This document shows positions 23,096 to 34,143 of a stretch of DNA of 64,000 nt, one piece after another. Location: positions 992,001 through 1,056,000 of the forward strand of contig JAHBBC010000009.1 in NCBI GenBank assembly GCA_019915015.1, written 5' to 3'. The notes below the pieces were generated by a model. The model worked only from the letters and a program-made list of their open reading frames with translations. It had not been told where the DNA came from and did not search any database. Position 1 is the stretch's first letter. Each line of letters opens with the position of its first letter. This stretch comes from Auriscalpium vulgare. Its lineage: Eukaryota; Basidiomycota; Agaricomycetes; Russulales; Auriscalpiaceae. The position numbers and the translations under genes were made by a program.

Positions 23096-24634
23096 CCGAA
23101 ATGGCGTCCAGACAAGGGATGAACGAGCAGTGCTGGTGAGGGTGAAGGTGGTGGTACTTGTAGGAATTTTGGGAACCGAGCTTAAAGGCGTGTCATCACG
23201 TGATACATTCGCCTCGAAATTTCGTGAAGTTTCGTCCGATCTCTTCGTAGACAATCGCTTCGAATTCACGTTGTACGCTTCCACCCCGCGCATAAGATAA
23301 GAAGAAGCTCAAGGATTGCGATACTACTAGCTATACACTACGACTTAGCTCGTAAGCAGACCTAAGTACTTACTTAATTAGCTCCGAGTCTCAAGTTGCT
23401 CTCAAGCCTACTACCTCGCGGGGGCCCAGCCTCAGGGGCCGTCCGATACAGGCTGGCCTTTAGTCTATGTAGTGATCCTGCACTAACTCACCCCTTTGAA
23501 GAGTCGCCGCATCAGCCGAGGATTTCGATGAAGTCAACTGTGCCAACTTGGCCATCTTGGGGGGACTAGTCTCCGTGGCTCAGGGCTGATCTTGGCACAG
23601 AGGACAGCCGTTCTGTAGAGAAGGGACCAAACCCAATCACATACTCGGCACGGATGTAACCATACCAAACTCGACGTCCACAATATACTTTCGCGAGAAA
23701 CTGCCGAAGACCTTGCCGCGGAAGCCTGCTCTGTTCCTCAATGGGACCCCTGCAGGTGGTTATCTAATCCTATCCTATCCTATCCTTGCTGAAATCCGTG
23801 CTCATTGAGCCTGCTCCTAACCCGACGATTTGCTGACTTTAGCGACAGGTGAAAGAGACTCTAAATCGACCTCTCACATGGCCGAGAAACGGTTCCTGCA
23901 AGCTGCCATCAGCGCCTGGATTACGGCCCTGCTGGAGATGGCCCATGAATGAATTTTGCATGGAAATACTCGTTTATTGAGCCCCTAGACTCTCAGGCAT
24001 CTCACACAAAGAACACGAAGGCTTTCTCGATCTAGCGCCATCGAGGATGCCGCATATATTTGCTGACTCGAAGGTAAGAGCAACGTGTATGCTCAGGTAC
24101 GGTGCTAAGCTCTTTATGTTGGATAGGATCCTGCGGAGTTGATATCCTTGAGCGAGTCCGACGAATATTTGTTCGTCCATCCGCCGTCAGGACTAGATGA
24201 CACTCTGTGAAAAGGAGCTCAGCACATCCGTGAAACAATCTTGACTCTTCTCCCGCTCGTATGCTCACGAGTAATATGTTCTGGCGGTATTGGTGGACAC
24301 CTGGTACCATGCATCACATCGGTCGGACGGCCTGTGCACTTCCGGGGTTGACGAGAATTTACAGAGGTGTCGTGTCGAGTTGAGGGCTGGGAGTCGGAAA
24401 AGCTGCTTCTACACGGGCTTTGAGATAAACCATGCAAGCAAGGTAATATCTCTGCGTTCAGCCACTGAATAGATCTCATGATCAGGGCTCCATGGACAAC
24501 ACGGATGTATATTTTGCACGCGGCGGCATGAAACCGGAAAGATTTCGACTCCGGTTGCACTCTCGGAATGCAAGCCTACGATGGACGGCAACTCAGCACT
24601 TACATATCGCATGAACTGACGTATTTGCTCACCG
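23096..24634. other. Gene-poor stretch containing a decayed gene copy
   Basis: 1.5 kb without an intact gene. A third, degenerate copy of the 2-7 kb gene family occupies about 23470-23950 and is listed separately. A (TATCC)n tract lies at 23766-23788. In 23960-24630 there are only short frames on both strands and no family signal. Confidence 0.55.
23470..23950 (+). pseudogene. Decayed third copy of the 2-7 kb gene family
   Basis: The sequence around 23473-23545 repeats the intron-1 branch site, acceptor and following exon of the genes at 2147 and 5579 almost base for base (CACTAACTCACCCCTTTGAAG, then GTCGCCGCATCAGC). Further on, interrupted matches remain: AAACCCA...ACTCGGCA; CGAGAAACTGCCG; CATTGAGCCTGCT; CGACGATT-GCTGACTTT-GCGACAGGT. 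Insertions, including a (TATCC)n tract, and stops destroy the frame. No later exons are detectable. It lies about 16 kb from the intact inverted pair, so the family has duplicated at least twice locally. Confidence 0.75.
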
Positions 24635-24850
24635 CTACTCGTCTAGCCTTTTTATCCGCTCCTCCTCGAGCGCCTTGCTCAACTTCTGGAGCTGTACCAT
24701 GACTGTGTTGTCTCCGCCATTCAGCGCCGAGCTGCGTTCCTGGAAATCGCCCAGGAAGTGCACGAGGCTTGTCTGTGCAGACTTGGCCGACAGACTCCTT
24801 GAGCTCCTCGCGGAGATGCGCAACGGCGGTGTGGACGCGCTGGTGTCCAT
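24635..24850 (-). CDS. Small helical protein, unknown
   Basis: A single-exon frame of 71 codons with good coding character: a Ser/Thr-rich N-terminus (MDTSASTPPLRISARSS), then a helix-rich part (FLGDFQERSSALNGG; VQLQKLSKALEEERIKRLDE) with a coiled-coil feel at the C-terminus. It is divergent from ERG9 with about 240 bp between starts. It resembles small structural subunits, but I do not recognise a family. A GTAG just before the stop and further open sequence downstream leave open a longer spliced form. Confidence 0.45.
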   Translation of the reverse strand: MDTSASTPPLRISARSSRSLSAKSAQTSLVHFLGDFQERSSALNGGDNTVMVQLQKLSKALEEERIKRLDE

Positions 24851-25089
24851 GGCGGCAGGACGAGAAACGGAAACAGGGCGCCTCCGTCAGGGGCTGACGT
24901 CGGAAAATATCATCACGAGACGCGAGCCACGGTGTGGGCAAAAACCAGGGTCTGCTCAAAAATGTCGTACCACTCCGCAAATAATGCAAATATATTACCC
25001 CTCCTTCTCCCCATCGTCCACCACCTGCCTTTGTTCCCCGCCGTCCACCTCATCCTCCTCCACCCAACCAACTCTTGCACAGTGACAAC
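24851..25089. promoter_or_regulatory. Divergent promoter ahead of ERG9
   Basis: 239 bp between the small minus-strand gene and ERG9. A pyrimidine-rich run (about 24999-25072, CCTCCTTCTCCCC... TCCTCCTCCACCC) precedes the ERG9 ATG. Such CT tracts are typical near transcription starts of well-expressed fungal genes. No sterol-response element could be assigned with confidence. Confidence 0.5.
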
Positions 25090-26762
25090 ATGGGCGCTGC
25101 CACGCTGTTGCGACTCCTAATCACACATCCTATCGAGTTCAAGACGCTCCTACAGTACTGGGCATACCACCAACCGTCACGGGATATCACGGCCAAGACA
25201 GAACACAAGACGTCAGGCTATGACCGCGAGACGATGCGCAAGTGCTGGGAGCTGCTCGACCATTCGAGCAGGAGTTTCGCGTCTGTGATCAAGGAGGTAG
25301 ACGGTGACCTAGCACGCGTTGTGAGTACTTCACACCTTCCACATGCGACCTGAAGCTGAGCGTGCACAGATATGCCTATTCTACATCGTGCTTCGTGCAC
25401 TGGACACAGTCGAGGACGACATGACCATCCCCGAGGATGTCAAGCAGCCCATCCTGCGCTCCTTCCACGAAAAGACAGTCACACCGGGCTGGCATTTCAC
25501 CGGCAGCGGGCCCGACGAAAAGGACCGCGTCGTGCTCGTCGAGTACGCGAATGTCGTTGACGAGGTCCTGCGCATCGACCCGGAGGCGCGCGACGTCATC
25601 GTGGACATCGCCCGCAAGATGGGCACCGGCATGGCGGACTTTGCGCACAACGCCGCGTCCAAGGGCGTGCTCTCGCTCGACACCATCGCGGACTACGACC
25701 TCTACTGCCACTACGTCGCGGGGCTCGTCGGCGAGGGTCTATCGCGCCTCTTCGCCGCGACCGGCAAGGAGGCCGCGTCCATCGCCACGCAGCTCGAGCT
25801 GGCCAACTCGACGGGGCTCATGCTGCAAAAGACGAACATCATCCGCGACTTCCGCGAGGACTCAGACGAGCGCCGCTTTTTCTGGCCGCGCGAGATCTGG
25901 GGCCGCGCGGAGTACGGCGCGGGCGTGCCCGCGAAGGACGTCACGCAGCTGCTGGCGCCGGGCGAGGAGAAGCGCGCCGCTTGGGCGCAGAGCGGGATGA
26001 TCGTGGATGCGCTGAGGCACGCGACGGACGCGCTGGACTACTGCCGCCTACTGCGCAATCAGTCGGTGTTCAACTTTGTCGCCATCCCGCTGACCATGGC
26101 GATGGCGACGCTCGACCTATGCTTCATGAACCCCACCATGTTTCAACGCAACATCAAGATCCGCAAGGCCACCGCGGCCCAGGTGAGCCGGCTCCTTCGT
26201 CGTGTGCGATACAAGTCACTTACGTGCGTGCTGGCAGCTCATCATGCAGTCGACAAATCCGCGCGAAGTCGCGTGCATTTTCCGCGACTACGCACGGTCC
26301 ATTCACCGGCGCGCCGACCCCGCCGACCCCAACTTCCTCCGCATCTCCGTCGCATGCGCACGAGTAAGCCCGCCTTCTGCCGCACCGCCCCGCGTCCCCA
26401 CTGACAGCCTCCTGCAGATCGAGCAATGGGCCGAGCACCAGTATCCCTCCTTCGTGCTGCTCACTGCGCGCAGCAGCGGCCTCGGCGGATCGGGCGCAGC
26501 ATTCAGCGGCACCGACGCCCGCTCACGCGTGGCACAACAAGAGCTGGACATCGAAAACGAGCGCGCGGACGAGAAGCGCCGCTTAGACCTCCAGGAGCGC
26601 TTTGGTGCCCGGATCGGCGGCGGCGTGCCCACGCCTGCAAGACCAAAAGCGGTGCAAACAGCGCCGTTGGAGTTCTTCTTCTTTGTTGCGCTGCTCGTGC
26701 TCACGATCCTTGGACTCAGCTTCGGGATTGTATGGTTTATGTTGGCGTACTTCCCGGAATAA
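25090..26762 (+). CDS. ERG9: Squalene synthase
   Basis: Four exons (25090-25320, 25370-26182, 26238-26363, 26418-26762) give 504 residues. The enzyme condenses two farnesyl diphosphates to presqualene diphosphate and reduces it with NADPH to squalene, the first committed sterol step, on the ER membrane. Both Asp-rich Mg-diphosphate motifs are present: LRALDTVEDDM, and QKTNIIRDFREDSDERRFFW with its flanking FWPREIWG. The conserved GVLSLDTIADYDLYCHYVAG and DALDYCRLLRNQSVFNFVAI blocks also fit. The C-terminus has a single transmembrane anchor (EFFFFVALLVLTILGLSF) followed by WFMLAYFPE. An Ala/Arg/Glu-rich linker precedes the anchor. It is convergent with the RCC1-PHD gene, 228 bp away. Confidence 0.97.
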
Positions 26763-26990
26763 ACGGGTGCGCGGTACGCGTGGAGGGACTTGCATATTTA
26801 CAATACGGACGCTGGCCATGCTTTTTTGCATCATACCCTGGTACATTATGACAACTAACGCGTTATATTAATCAAGGCGTCGGGTTCCTCCTAGATTGGG
26901 TACGGAGAAGAATAAGAAATGAATAAGAGATGCTGTCCGCGGTCGCGGGCCACACTACTTCTTGCGTTTCGAGACTGTCAACCGAGCGGA

Positions 26991-29567
26991 TTAGTATGAA
27001 TTCGTGAGATCGCAGTAAGCACGGTGCGCACCGGCAGACTTCTTCCCTGGCGCTTTGCGCTTGCGCCCATAGTCGTCCTCGTCAGACTCCGACTCCATAT
27101 CGTCCTCGTCGTCATCGTCATAGATAATTTCTGGCTTCGGCTTCTTCACCTTGGGCTGAGAGCTCTTGGTCGGTGCCGCGCCGACGACTTCAATGGGCCC
27201 GATCGGCGCGCCGGGGTACTTGGCGCAGTTCGGGCAGAACCACTCGCCGTCGGGCACGGCGGTGAGAGGCGGGCGTAGGCAGCCCAGGTGGTAGGGCTGG
27301 TCGCACTGTCACGGTGACGGCTGTGTAAGCGGGATGAATAAGGGCGCAAAGGCGGCGGGGTACCTTGTCACATGCGAGCGGCGAATCATCGTCGCCGTGG
27401 TCCTGGCTGCACACCATGCAGTTCTCGGGTGCCTCGAGATCGGCCGGGTGCCGTGGCAGGTCCGAGTACTTCTCGTTCGGCGTGACGAGGAAATACGACG
27501 TGTTCTGGCCGCCGATGACACTGCGATTGGGACATCGCGCCATCCCATCAGTGCCAAATTGACGGGGAAGGCGAATGAATGGAGGGACGCACGCGTAGAC
27601 GTCGATGCCAATTAGCGTTTGGTTCCGGATGGGCTTCGTCGCGCTCTTCGCTTCGGCGGGTCCGAGGCCCAGTTCGCCTGTGACAGGTCGGCGGGGAGTC
27701 AGCATGGATGAGAAAGAGCTCGAAGATTAGGGGACACACCGTTGGCGGCGTTTTGGCCCCACGCGATGGTCATGATGGTGCCGTCGTCCTCGTCGGGGGC
27801 AAGCGCGAAATGCGTCACACCACCGCTGCCGACAGTTTTCACCTTGCAGCCCCTGCAGAGAGATATTTTTGTGTGAGGGAGGTTGACATGTGAACTGCTG
27901 GTTGATCGTGCGTACATGATATCGTGCATAATGCGGAAGGTCGAGTACGGTTGACCACCGGAGCCTGGGATGGTGGGCGTTGGACAGTTCGGATCACAGA
28001 AGGAAAGCAATACTAACCATCGCCCGTATTTTTCCACTGCAAATCGACGTGATTAATTTCCGCGTGGACCGACAATTGCGGTGGACGCACCTTTCCAGCC
28101 ATCCAATACATGCCTTGCTGGTCGACTACTGCTGAGCTCGACGGGCCAGCTACAACACCGGCTGCCTTTTGGGCGCCTGCGAACTGTGGGCCTGGGAATG
28201 AGCCTGACATTACCCATCACAAACTACCTGGTAACACGTACCTGAGGCACGACCTGCGGCGCCAGAACGTCTTTTTGGTTGCCAAGTCCTAGCCGGCAGT
28301 AACCATTGTATCCCCACACCAGGACGAGACTAAGGAGTCGTCAGCAGCGAGGCGTGAACGCGAATAATCTCACGCACCCTTCGTCATCGATCGCAATGGT
28401 GTGCTGCTGCCCACACGAAACGTCTACGATCTTCTTGTCGTCAATACCCTTCACAGGGACTGGATGTACTTGGTCAGCATTTGTCTGCAATGACAAATTG
28501 ATACACTCAACTGGGGTCCGACTCGACGTCAAATGCCGTCCTGTTGCCCGTAGCTATATGTTCACCTGTGCGGCCGTTGCCGAGCTGTCCCTTCTCCCCG
28601 CTCCCACAGGAGTAGACTTGAAAGCCGTCAGGATCCGTGTATGCGAGGCGACCGTTCAAGGGTAGATGTGTAACCTGCCTTTTCCGCTCTCCGTGACGAA
28701 CACGGTGAATGTGACGCCGGCTGCGGCCTTCACGACGCGCTCCTGTTCTCCAGTGCCGGGGTGAAGCGGGCCCTTGATGAGTTTGAACGTAGAGACCTCA
28801 GGGCACGGATCGAGCCCGCACTGGATTACATTAATCGACGATCAATTTCATTTTGGCCCGAAACGAGGGCGGCTTTGCTCACCTGGCCGAGATTGTTTGC
28901 ACCTGCCGCCCACACGCGCCCATCGCTCCCCACCAGCACGGAATGGCTCCTCCCACACGCGGCGCTCACGAAAGTCGTACCCTTCTCGGCGCCCAGGTCC
29001 ACGGCCCTCAGCTTCTTCGGCGCGTTCTCGGATATCCATTCAACGTTCGGAACACCAAGGGCCGACGCCTGGTTGCGTCCGAAGAGCCACGCCGAGCCCT
29101 CGGTGTCGAGCACGATGGTGTGACACCCCGCGCAGGACGAGTGCACCGACACGACTTGGACGTTGCCGAGCGAACGGAGGATGTGCGGCTCGAGGAGGTC
29201 GGGGTGGCTGTGGGCGGGGCGGCGTGAGCTGGGGGGACGCGGGCGAGCACCCTCGCGGTCTGAAGTGAAACGTACTCTTGGAAGGCGCCTTCGACTTTGG
29301 CTGCGCCCCCGCGCTCCTTGCGACCCAGCTTCGGCCTTTGGCGCGTAAAAGGCGGGTCCGAAAGTGATTGAGTTGGTACGGTGACGCGGTCTTGTGATTG
29401 GACTTACCAGTCTGTTCCCCCGCATATCAACACTGGCGAGGCGCGAGACGCGGCGGTCAGAGGCGCAGCAAGTAAATGAAGCAACATATCGACGCACGTC
29501 TTCCCCACTTGCGGTCACTTGGTCCGCTCTTCGTCGAAGCGGCGGCGGGTGCAGAGCTCGAGTTCAT
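26991..29567 (-). CDS. RCC1-repeat protein with C-terminal PHD finger
   Basis: The first exon is MNSSSAPAAASTKSG...KWGR; the next short exon reads LLICGGTDW. RCC1 propeller repeats follow (VVSVHSSCAGCHTIVLDTEG, SAWLFGRNQASALG, SAACGRSHSVLVGSDGRVW, AAGANNLGQ, VVDVSCGQQHTIAIDDEG). Toward the C-terminus is a PHD finger: ENCMVCSQDHGDDDSPLACDKCDQPYH, C, then GEWFCPNCAKYPG, a Cys4-His-Cys3 pattern across an intron near 27310. The tail is acidic then basic (YDDDDEDDMESESDEDD; GRKRKAPGKKS), as in nuclear proteins. The pairing suggests a chromatin reader, with the PHD for a histone tail and the propeller for nucleosome or Ran-like partners; this is inference from domains. I assign no gene symbol. Confidence 0.85.
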
Positions 29568-29783
29568 GGTTCGATATAAGGAGTGTCGCGAGCGCCTACC
29601 GCGAAACAAGCCGAATTCTTGCATTCCGAACACGGCATCGAGGCAGTACACGCCTGCTTGCTCCTCCCACCGAGACATCCTCTCATTGAACGCAGCGCCA
29701 GCACGCACGACATGTCTCCTTCTCGGCAGGCCTGTCACTTTGCAGTCGTTGCGAGGGAACGGGATAGGTAAAACAAAATGTAT

Positions 29784-29857
29784 TGGCCAAAGTGGGGATC
29801 GAACCCAAGACCTTCGAGTTATTAGCTCGACGCTCTAACCAGCTGAGCTATTCGGCC
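29784..29857 (-). tRNA. tRNA-Ile(AAU): tRNA-Ile (anticodon AAU)
   Basis: The minus strand folds as a complete, intronless tRNA. Acceptor arms GGCCGAA/TTTGGCC pair over seven positions with one G-T. The D-arm is TAGCTCAGCTGGTTAGAGC, the anticodon loop is CTAATAA between TCGAG/CTCGA, and the T-arm contains GGTTCGATCC. The discriminator base is A. The A and B box promoters are intact. Confidence 0.96.
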
Positions 29858-30168
29858 ATGAATCATGGTATTTTTTACGTCTCCTCATCTGGCCAGTGCT
29901 TTCTTCCTCCCCATATGCCTCGATGTCAGAGTAAATGAATGCACTAATAGTCCGTCCGTCACGACCACGAAAAGGTTTTCCCCAAGACTTATCTGCTTTC
30001 CTCGGCAGCGGTTTTTGACGAGGCGAACAAAATTACGGCACTCGTTGCAAAGCATCAACGTCTGATTTCCCATTGTCGACGTCTTTTCTCCTTCTGTTGA
30101 CATGCATCCTGCGGTGTTTCCAGGTGGCACGCACTCCATTTAGGAAGTCTACTAACTACCAGTGGGGG
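29858..30168. other. Intergenic, no supported gene
   Basis: 311 bp downstream in + coordinates of the tRNA. An intron-like ACTAACTACCAG sits just before the Met at 30169, so a 5' untranslated intron is possible. Confidence 0.45.
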
Positions 30169-33100
30169 ATGTCGTTCGGGCAGGCTCCTTCCTTTCTGGC
30201 GTATGCCAGTGACTCCGACTCGGACTCGTCTGACGGGTTTAACGTGGCCTCCATCGTCCCTGGGTCCAAGTGGCCTTGGTCTGCCGCGGACTTTTCGGCA
30301 TATTCGTACACACAGGAAGTACCTGCAGCGGAACCTGCAGACAGCACTAGCACTGCTGTTGTCCCAGGCGACGCCGCGGCTGTGGTTTTCGTGTCCGACG
30401 CGAAGAAACCGCGGAGGTCCCTGCGCAAAACCGCTATGCTGAATGCTACCTCAGCGGGAAAGAAGTTGGCGGATACTGCTGGTCCACGTCCCAAGGCCAG
30501 GAATTCATTATCCAAGACGGCGAAGAGACGACCTTCCGCCACGCCTGAGGCTGGGCCAGAAGTCCTCAGTGAATTACGGGAACCTTCAGTGCAGGGTCGC
30601 AGACGTGCCGCTAATATGAAAAGTGACACACTTTTTTCACTCGTCGTCGTCGCGAACTGAAATTGATTCGCTCTAGACTCTCGTCCGTTACCCTCAGGCT
30701 GGCGCATTGTCAAGCAACCCTCCCCTGGGTCCCCAGCCTCCATAACTCCACAACGTCCTGAAAGCCGCGTATACCCACGGGTATGGACCGGTGTGAGACT
30801 TGCCATTGTTGTTTCTCAGTGCGCTCCTCGCTGATGAAATACCTTTAAACAGTCGCGCGACGAACTGGATGCGGCCATCCCTGAGATTTCGAAGTGCACA
30901 AATGGCGTCGCGATAGGCGGAATCGAAGTGCCTACCCTCGTGTTCTCGGGGCCGGGCACCTCAGGTTCTCTAGGGCTGCATGAAAGCGACGTGTGGGAAG
31001 GTAGGAGGATTGAGTTTTCCATGTGAGCCGCCCTCTTTTCTCGTTCGACGTTATGTCTGAGTTTGCAAATCAGAATAAGACAGGCGTACCTTTCTCCGCC
31101 CTCTGAGGCAGCGCCAACGCCAACCTCGCTTTCACTTGATCCGCCGCCCCCGATCCCGATCCCAGGCCCCTCGGACGTAACGGCCCCATCAATGCATGAG
31201 AATATATCCATCCACACTTCTTCTGAACTCCGACAGCCGCTTCACATTTCCTCCGCGCGCGAAGGCTCCTGCTCGTGCATTCGCCCACGATTCGATGTTG
31301 ACTGCCCTCAGTGCGGGCAGCGTATCGACGCACCACATATCTTGCCAGACTCCGATGCCATTATGCGCGCCGTTGATTGGTTAGGTACTCCAAGGCCACA
31401 GCAACCAGAGCTTTACTTTGACTACACAATGCCCGACATCAACGACAGCGCCATAGTCGATGGCTGGCATGGCACTGCAAGCCACCTCGATCCCTCGTCG
31501 CAGCCCGTGTTGAAGCCGGTGATACATCTACACCAAAGTCAAGACGCGCCTGACTTGCTAGCGATGGATATCGATGGCGTGCAAGTCGTGTCTGTTCAGA
31601 GTGGAACCGGTGATACCACAGCGCCCTCAATATCTGGCGAACAGGCTGCCGTTTTTCGAGAGGCCGCAATCGCACCTGCAAATGCATACCCTTCCCCGAC
31701 GTCTCTGCGCCCATCGCCAGTCCCTCTATCATCACCTATCTCTAACACCCCCTCAAGCTTGCCGGAAGTCCTGCCTCCCGTCAAGCCCGTGCTGGATCCC
31801 TCTCCCGTTGATCCTTCTGCGACGCAGTTGCCGCTCAATGCCGCCGACTTAGCGGACTTGCTTCCTCCTCCCCCTCCAGAAGTTGCCTTAATCCTCACCG
31901 CGCACTCCGACTCCACCCCACTCGCCCTCATTTTTTCGCGCGATGCGCCCATCGTCCCGTGGACCCTTCCTGACGAAGTCGGTCACTTCTGGGCCGGCTT
32001 CTTTCGCATCACGCGCATCCAGGTAATCTCTGCATCATCATAGACATTTGAGTTTCGCTGATACTGCCGATATTCAGGAGGACCTCTCGACTGTAGAGAT
32101 AGGCCGGGATCTGAAGAAGTTGCGGGTCCAGGAGAACGTAACACTCATGCGGAAGACGTGGAGGGTAGAGGCAGAGTGGGTGTGTGGTGGCGAAGAGATC
32201 CTACGTGAGGACGGGGGCGATATCAAGGAGCATGAAGCGTGGTGTGCTAGCCTGCAGCGGCCATGGTGGGAGCACCAGGAACAGCCGTCTGCTCCAGACG
32301 GAGATTTGGGCCAGCCCGAAACCCTGCCGGATGCTCCTCCACCTCTTCAAGGCGACCCCATCGCGCCCGTCCCATCCCTCCTGCTCCCGCTGCCTCTCCT
32401 CGCCCCTTTCACTTTCTTCTCCTCTTCGGACGCGTTCCCCACAGGGTACGTTTGCCCGCGGTGTGGGCGCGTCTCCTTCCAGGCGCACCTCCGGCACCGC
32501 GCGTGCCCCAGCTCTCACTGCCGCCCGGCGCCCGCCCTCCAGTCGCCCCGCCCTGCGGAAAGCGAGGGCTGGGCGGTCGAAGCGGAGTGTGTGCGCGATG
32601 CGCGCGGCGTTGCGCCGTGCACGTTTGTCGACGATGCGTGTGCGCACGGCACGGCCGCACTCCCAGTGTCGGTACATGATGATGACATGCGCGTGTTTGG
32701 GTACTGCCTTGCTGGCCCCATACAAGCTGCCAGTTCCGTTCTCCTCGCAGCGAACGTCGGCGAAGAGGTCGGTCAGCCAAAGAACGAGGACGGGGAACCG
32801 CCGCCGATGTCGTTACTTGGAAGCTTGGAGGCATGGCATCTCTTCGCATGGCATCTCTTCACATGCAACGATTTCGGCCTGCAGGAGGACGCGTCGGCGC
32901 TGTTCGAGGGCATTCAGCGACATGTGCGGCTTGAGCGCGAGCTGGCTGGGGCATGTTTTAGTTCCGAGATCGCTGTCTCCACCGATGTTCCCCCTGAAGG
33001 AGATGGCCTCGCGTTGTGCGCCGGGCAGATCAAGAATTTCGTAGAGAGCAGACTCGGCGCATATCTCGAAGAGCTCGGATCGCTCCGCGTGCAGAAGATC

Positions 33101-33476
33101 ATCGCAAAGGCGTATGTCAATGCCGGGAAGGTATGCCAACGGACGGCTGGGTCGGGATCAAGCTGACGACTTCCTGAGCAGTGCCGCGAGCCGTATCGCG
33201 CCCAGCTCGAAGGTGGGGCCTGCGTTGCACTTGTCTGCCTCGGCGCGGACACGATCTATTCGTCCATCGACACGAATACGCAACGAAATCCCTCCAGTCG
33301 GAGCGGGAAGCTTGCCAGTGCTCTGTCCGTGACGCTCATACACGGGGATATGCTCGTCCTACGGGGCGGTCTGTTCCAGGTTGGTGCTTTTCATATCGTC
33401 AGGGAGCATAGCTGACGTTTCGATACAGTTTTCAGTGACACGCACGGGGATGTGTATTCGTACGTCACTCGTCTGA
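30169..33476 (+). CDS. Cysteine-rich conserved unknown protein, possibly interrupted
   Basis: From about 30850 a coherent spliced frame runs to the stop at 33474-33476: SRDELDAAIPEISKCTNGVA, an intron with GTGAGC donor to CAAATCAG, then IRQAYLSPPSEAAP. The 31.1-32.0 kb exon has CSCI, CPQCGQ and a WTLPDEVGHFWAGFFRI end. Next come RKTWRVEAEWVCGGEE, FPTGYVCPRCGRVSFQAH with LRHRACPSSHC (a zinc-ribbon-like Cys set), KIIAKAYVNAGK-CREPYRAQL, SVTLIHGDMLVLRGG and FSVTRTGMCIR. The N-terminal exon MSFGQAPSFLAYASDSDSD (30169-30657) is in the same frame as SRPLPSGWRIVKQ, but two TGA codons (30658-30660, 30664-30666) separate them; either a short intron I cannot place or nonsense mutations. The family seems basidiomycete-specific; HGDML loosely recalls 2OG-Fe(II) folds, but I assign no function. 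Confidence 0.6.
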
Positions 33477-33884
33477 AATTCCAGACAATTGTATTGACAC
33501 TGACTTGGATATAGTTTTAGAGGTTCTGTGCAGTCCCACAGACAATGACAGCGCGGGCAGTTGACGGAGGGCGGCGCAAAGCTTGCATATTGTTATTCTG
33601 TACGTTATCTGTAAAGCTACTGATTTGTTCCCACAACGCATGCCCCGCTGGCTATGTTCTGTGCGCCCCCTCCGGCACCTTCGAACCTCCTCTGTTTGCC
33701 TCCTCGTTCGCGTTGTCAAATCCAATGACGCGTCGAGACCGACATCCCATTCGTGGTCGCTGGGGAAATAACATAACATACGATGGGCGTGAGGCAGGGA
33801 GGTGACCGCGGAATGACAATTTTCCAGTTAACGGATAGGTGAAATCTGGGAGTCGAGGTCACGGCTTCTTTTTCCGGTATTTCA
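33477..33884. other. Intergenic with a copy of a BTB-flanking repeat
   Basis: About 33655-33845 resembles 36440-36620 on the same strand (shared ACCTTCGAACCTCCTCTG, ACATCCCATTCnTGGTCG and a GCGnAATGACAATT block). The latter lies just 3' of the broken BTB gene at 36751, so this may be a relic of a BTB 3' flank. The two copies flank the left arm of the 2.4 kb inverted duplication. Confidence 0.55.
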
Positions 33885-34143
33885 CAGGGTGAACGGTGCG
33901 TGCATACTGACGCAAATTCGTATTCAAGTTCTACGCAGAAGACATCACTGAAAACATTTTCCAAGAGTCCAAGACAGACACCACAGGAGGCTCTATTGAA
34001 GATTCTCTGACACCAATCACTACACCATACCCTCCATGCGCTTTCGTTGATCTGAAGGAGTGCAAGCAACATCGATGAATGACACCAGACGTGATGCAAG
34101 GTGACACGCACCATGAGACCCTGAATATTCAGATATTCAGCCT

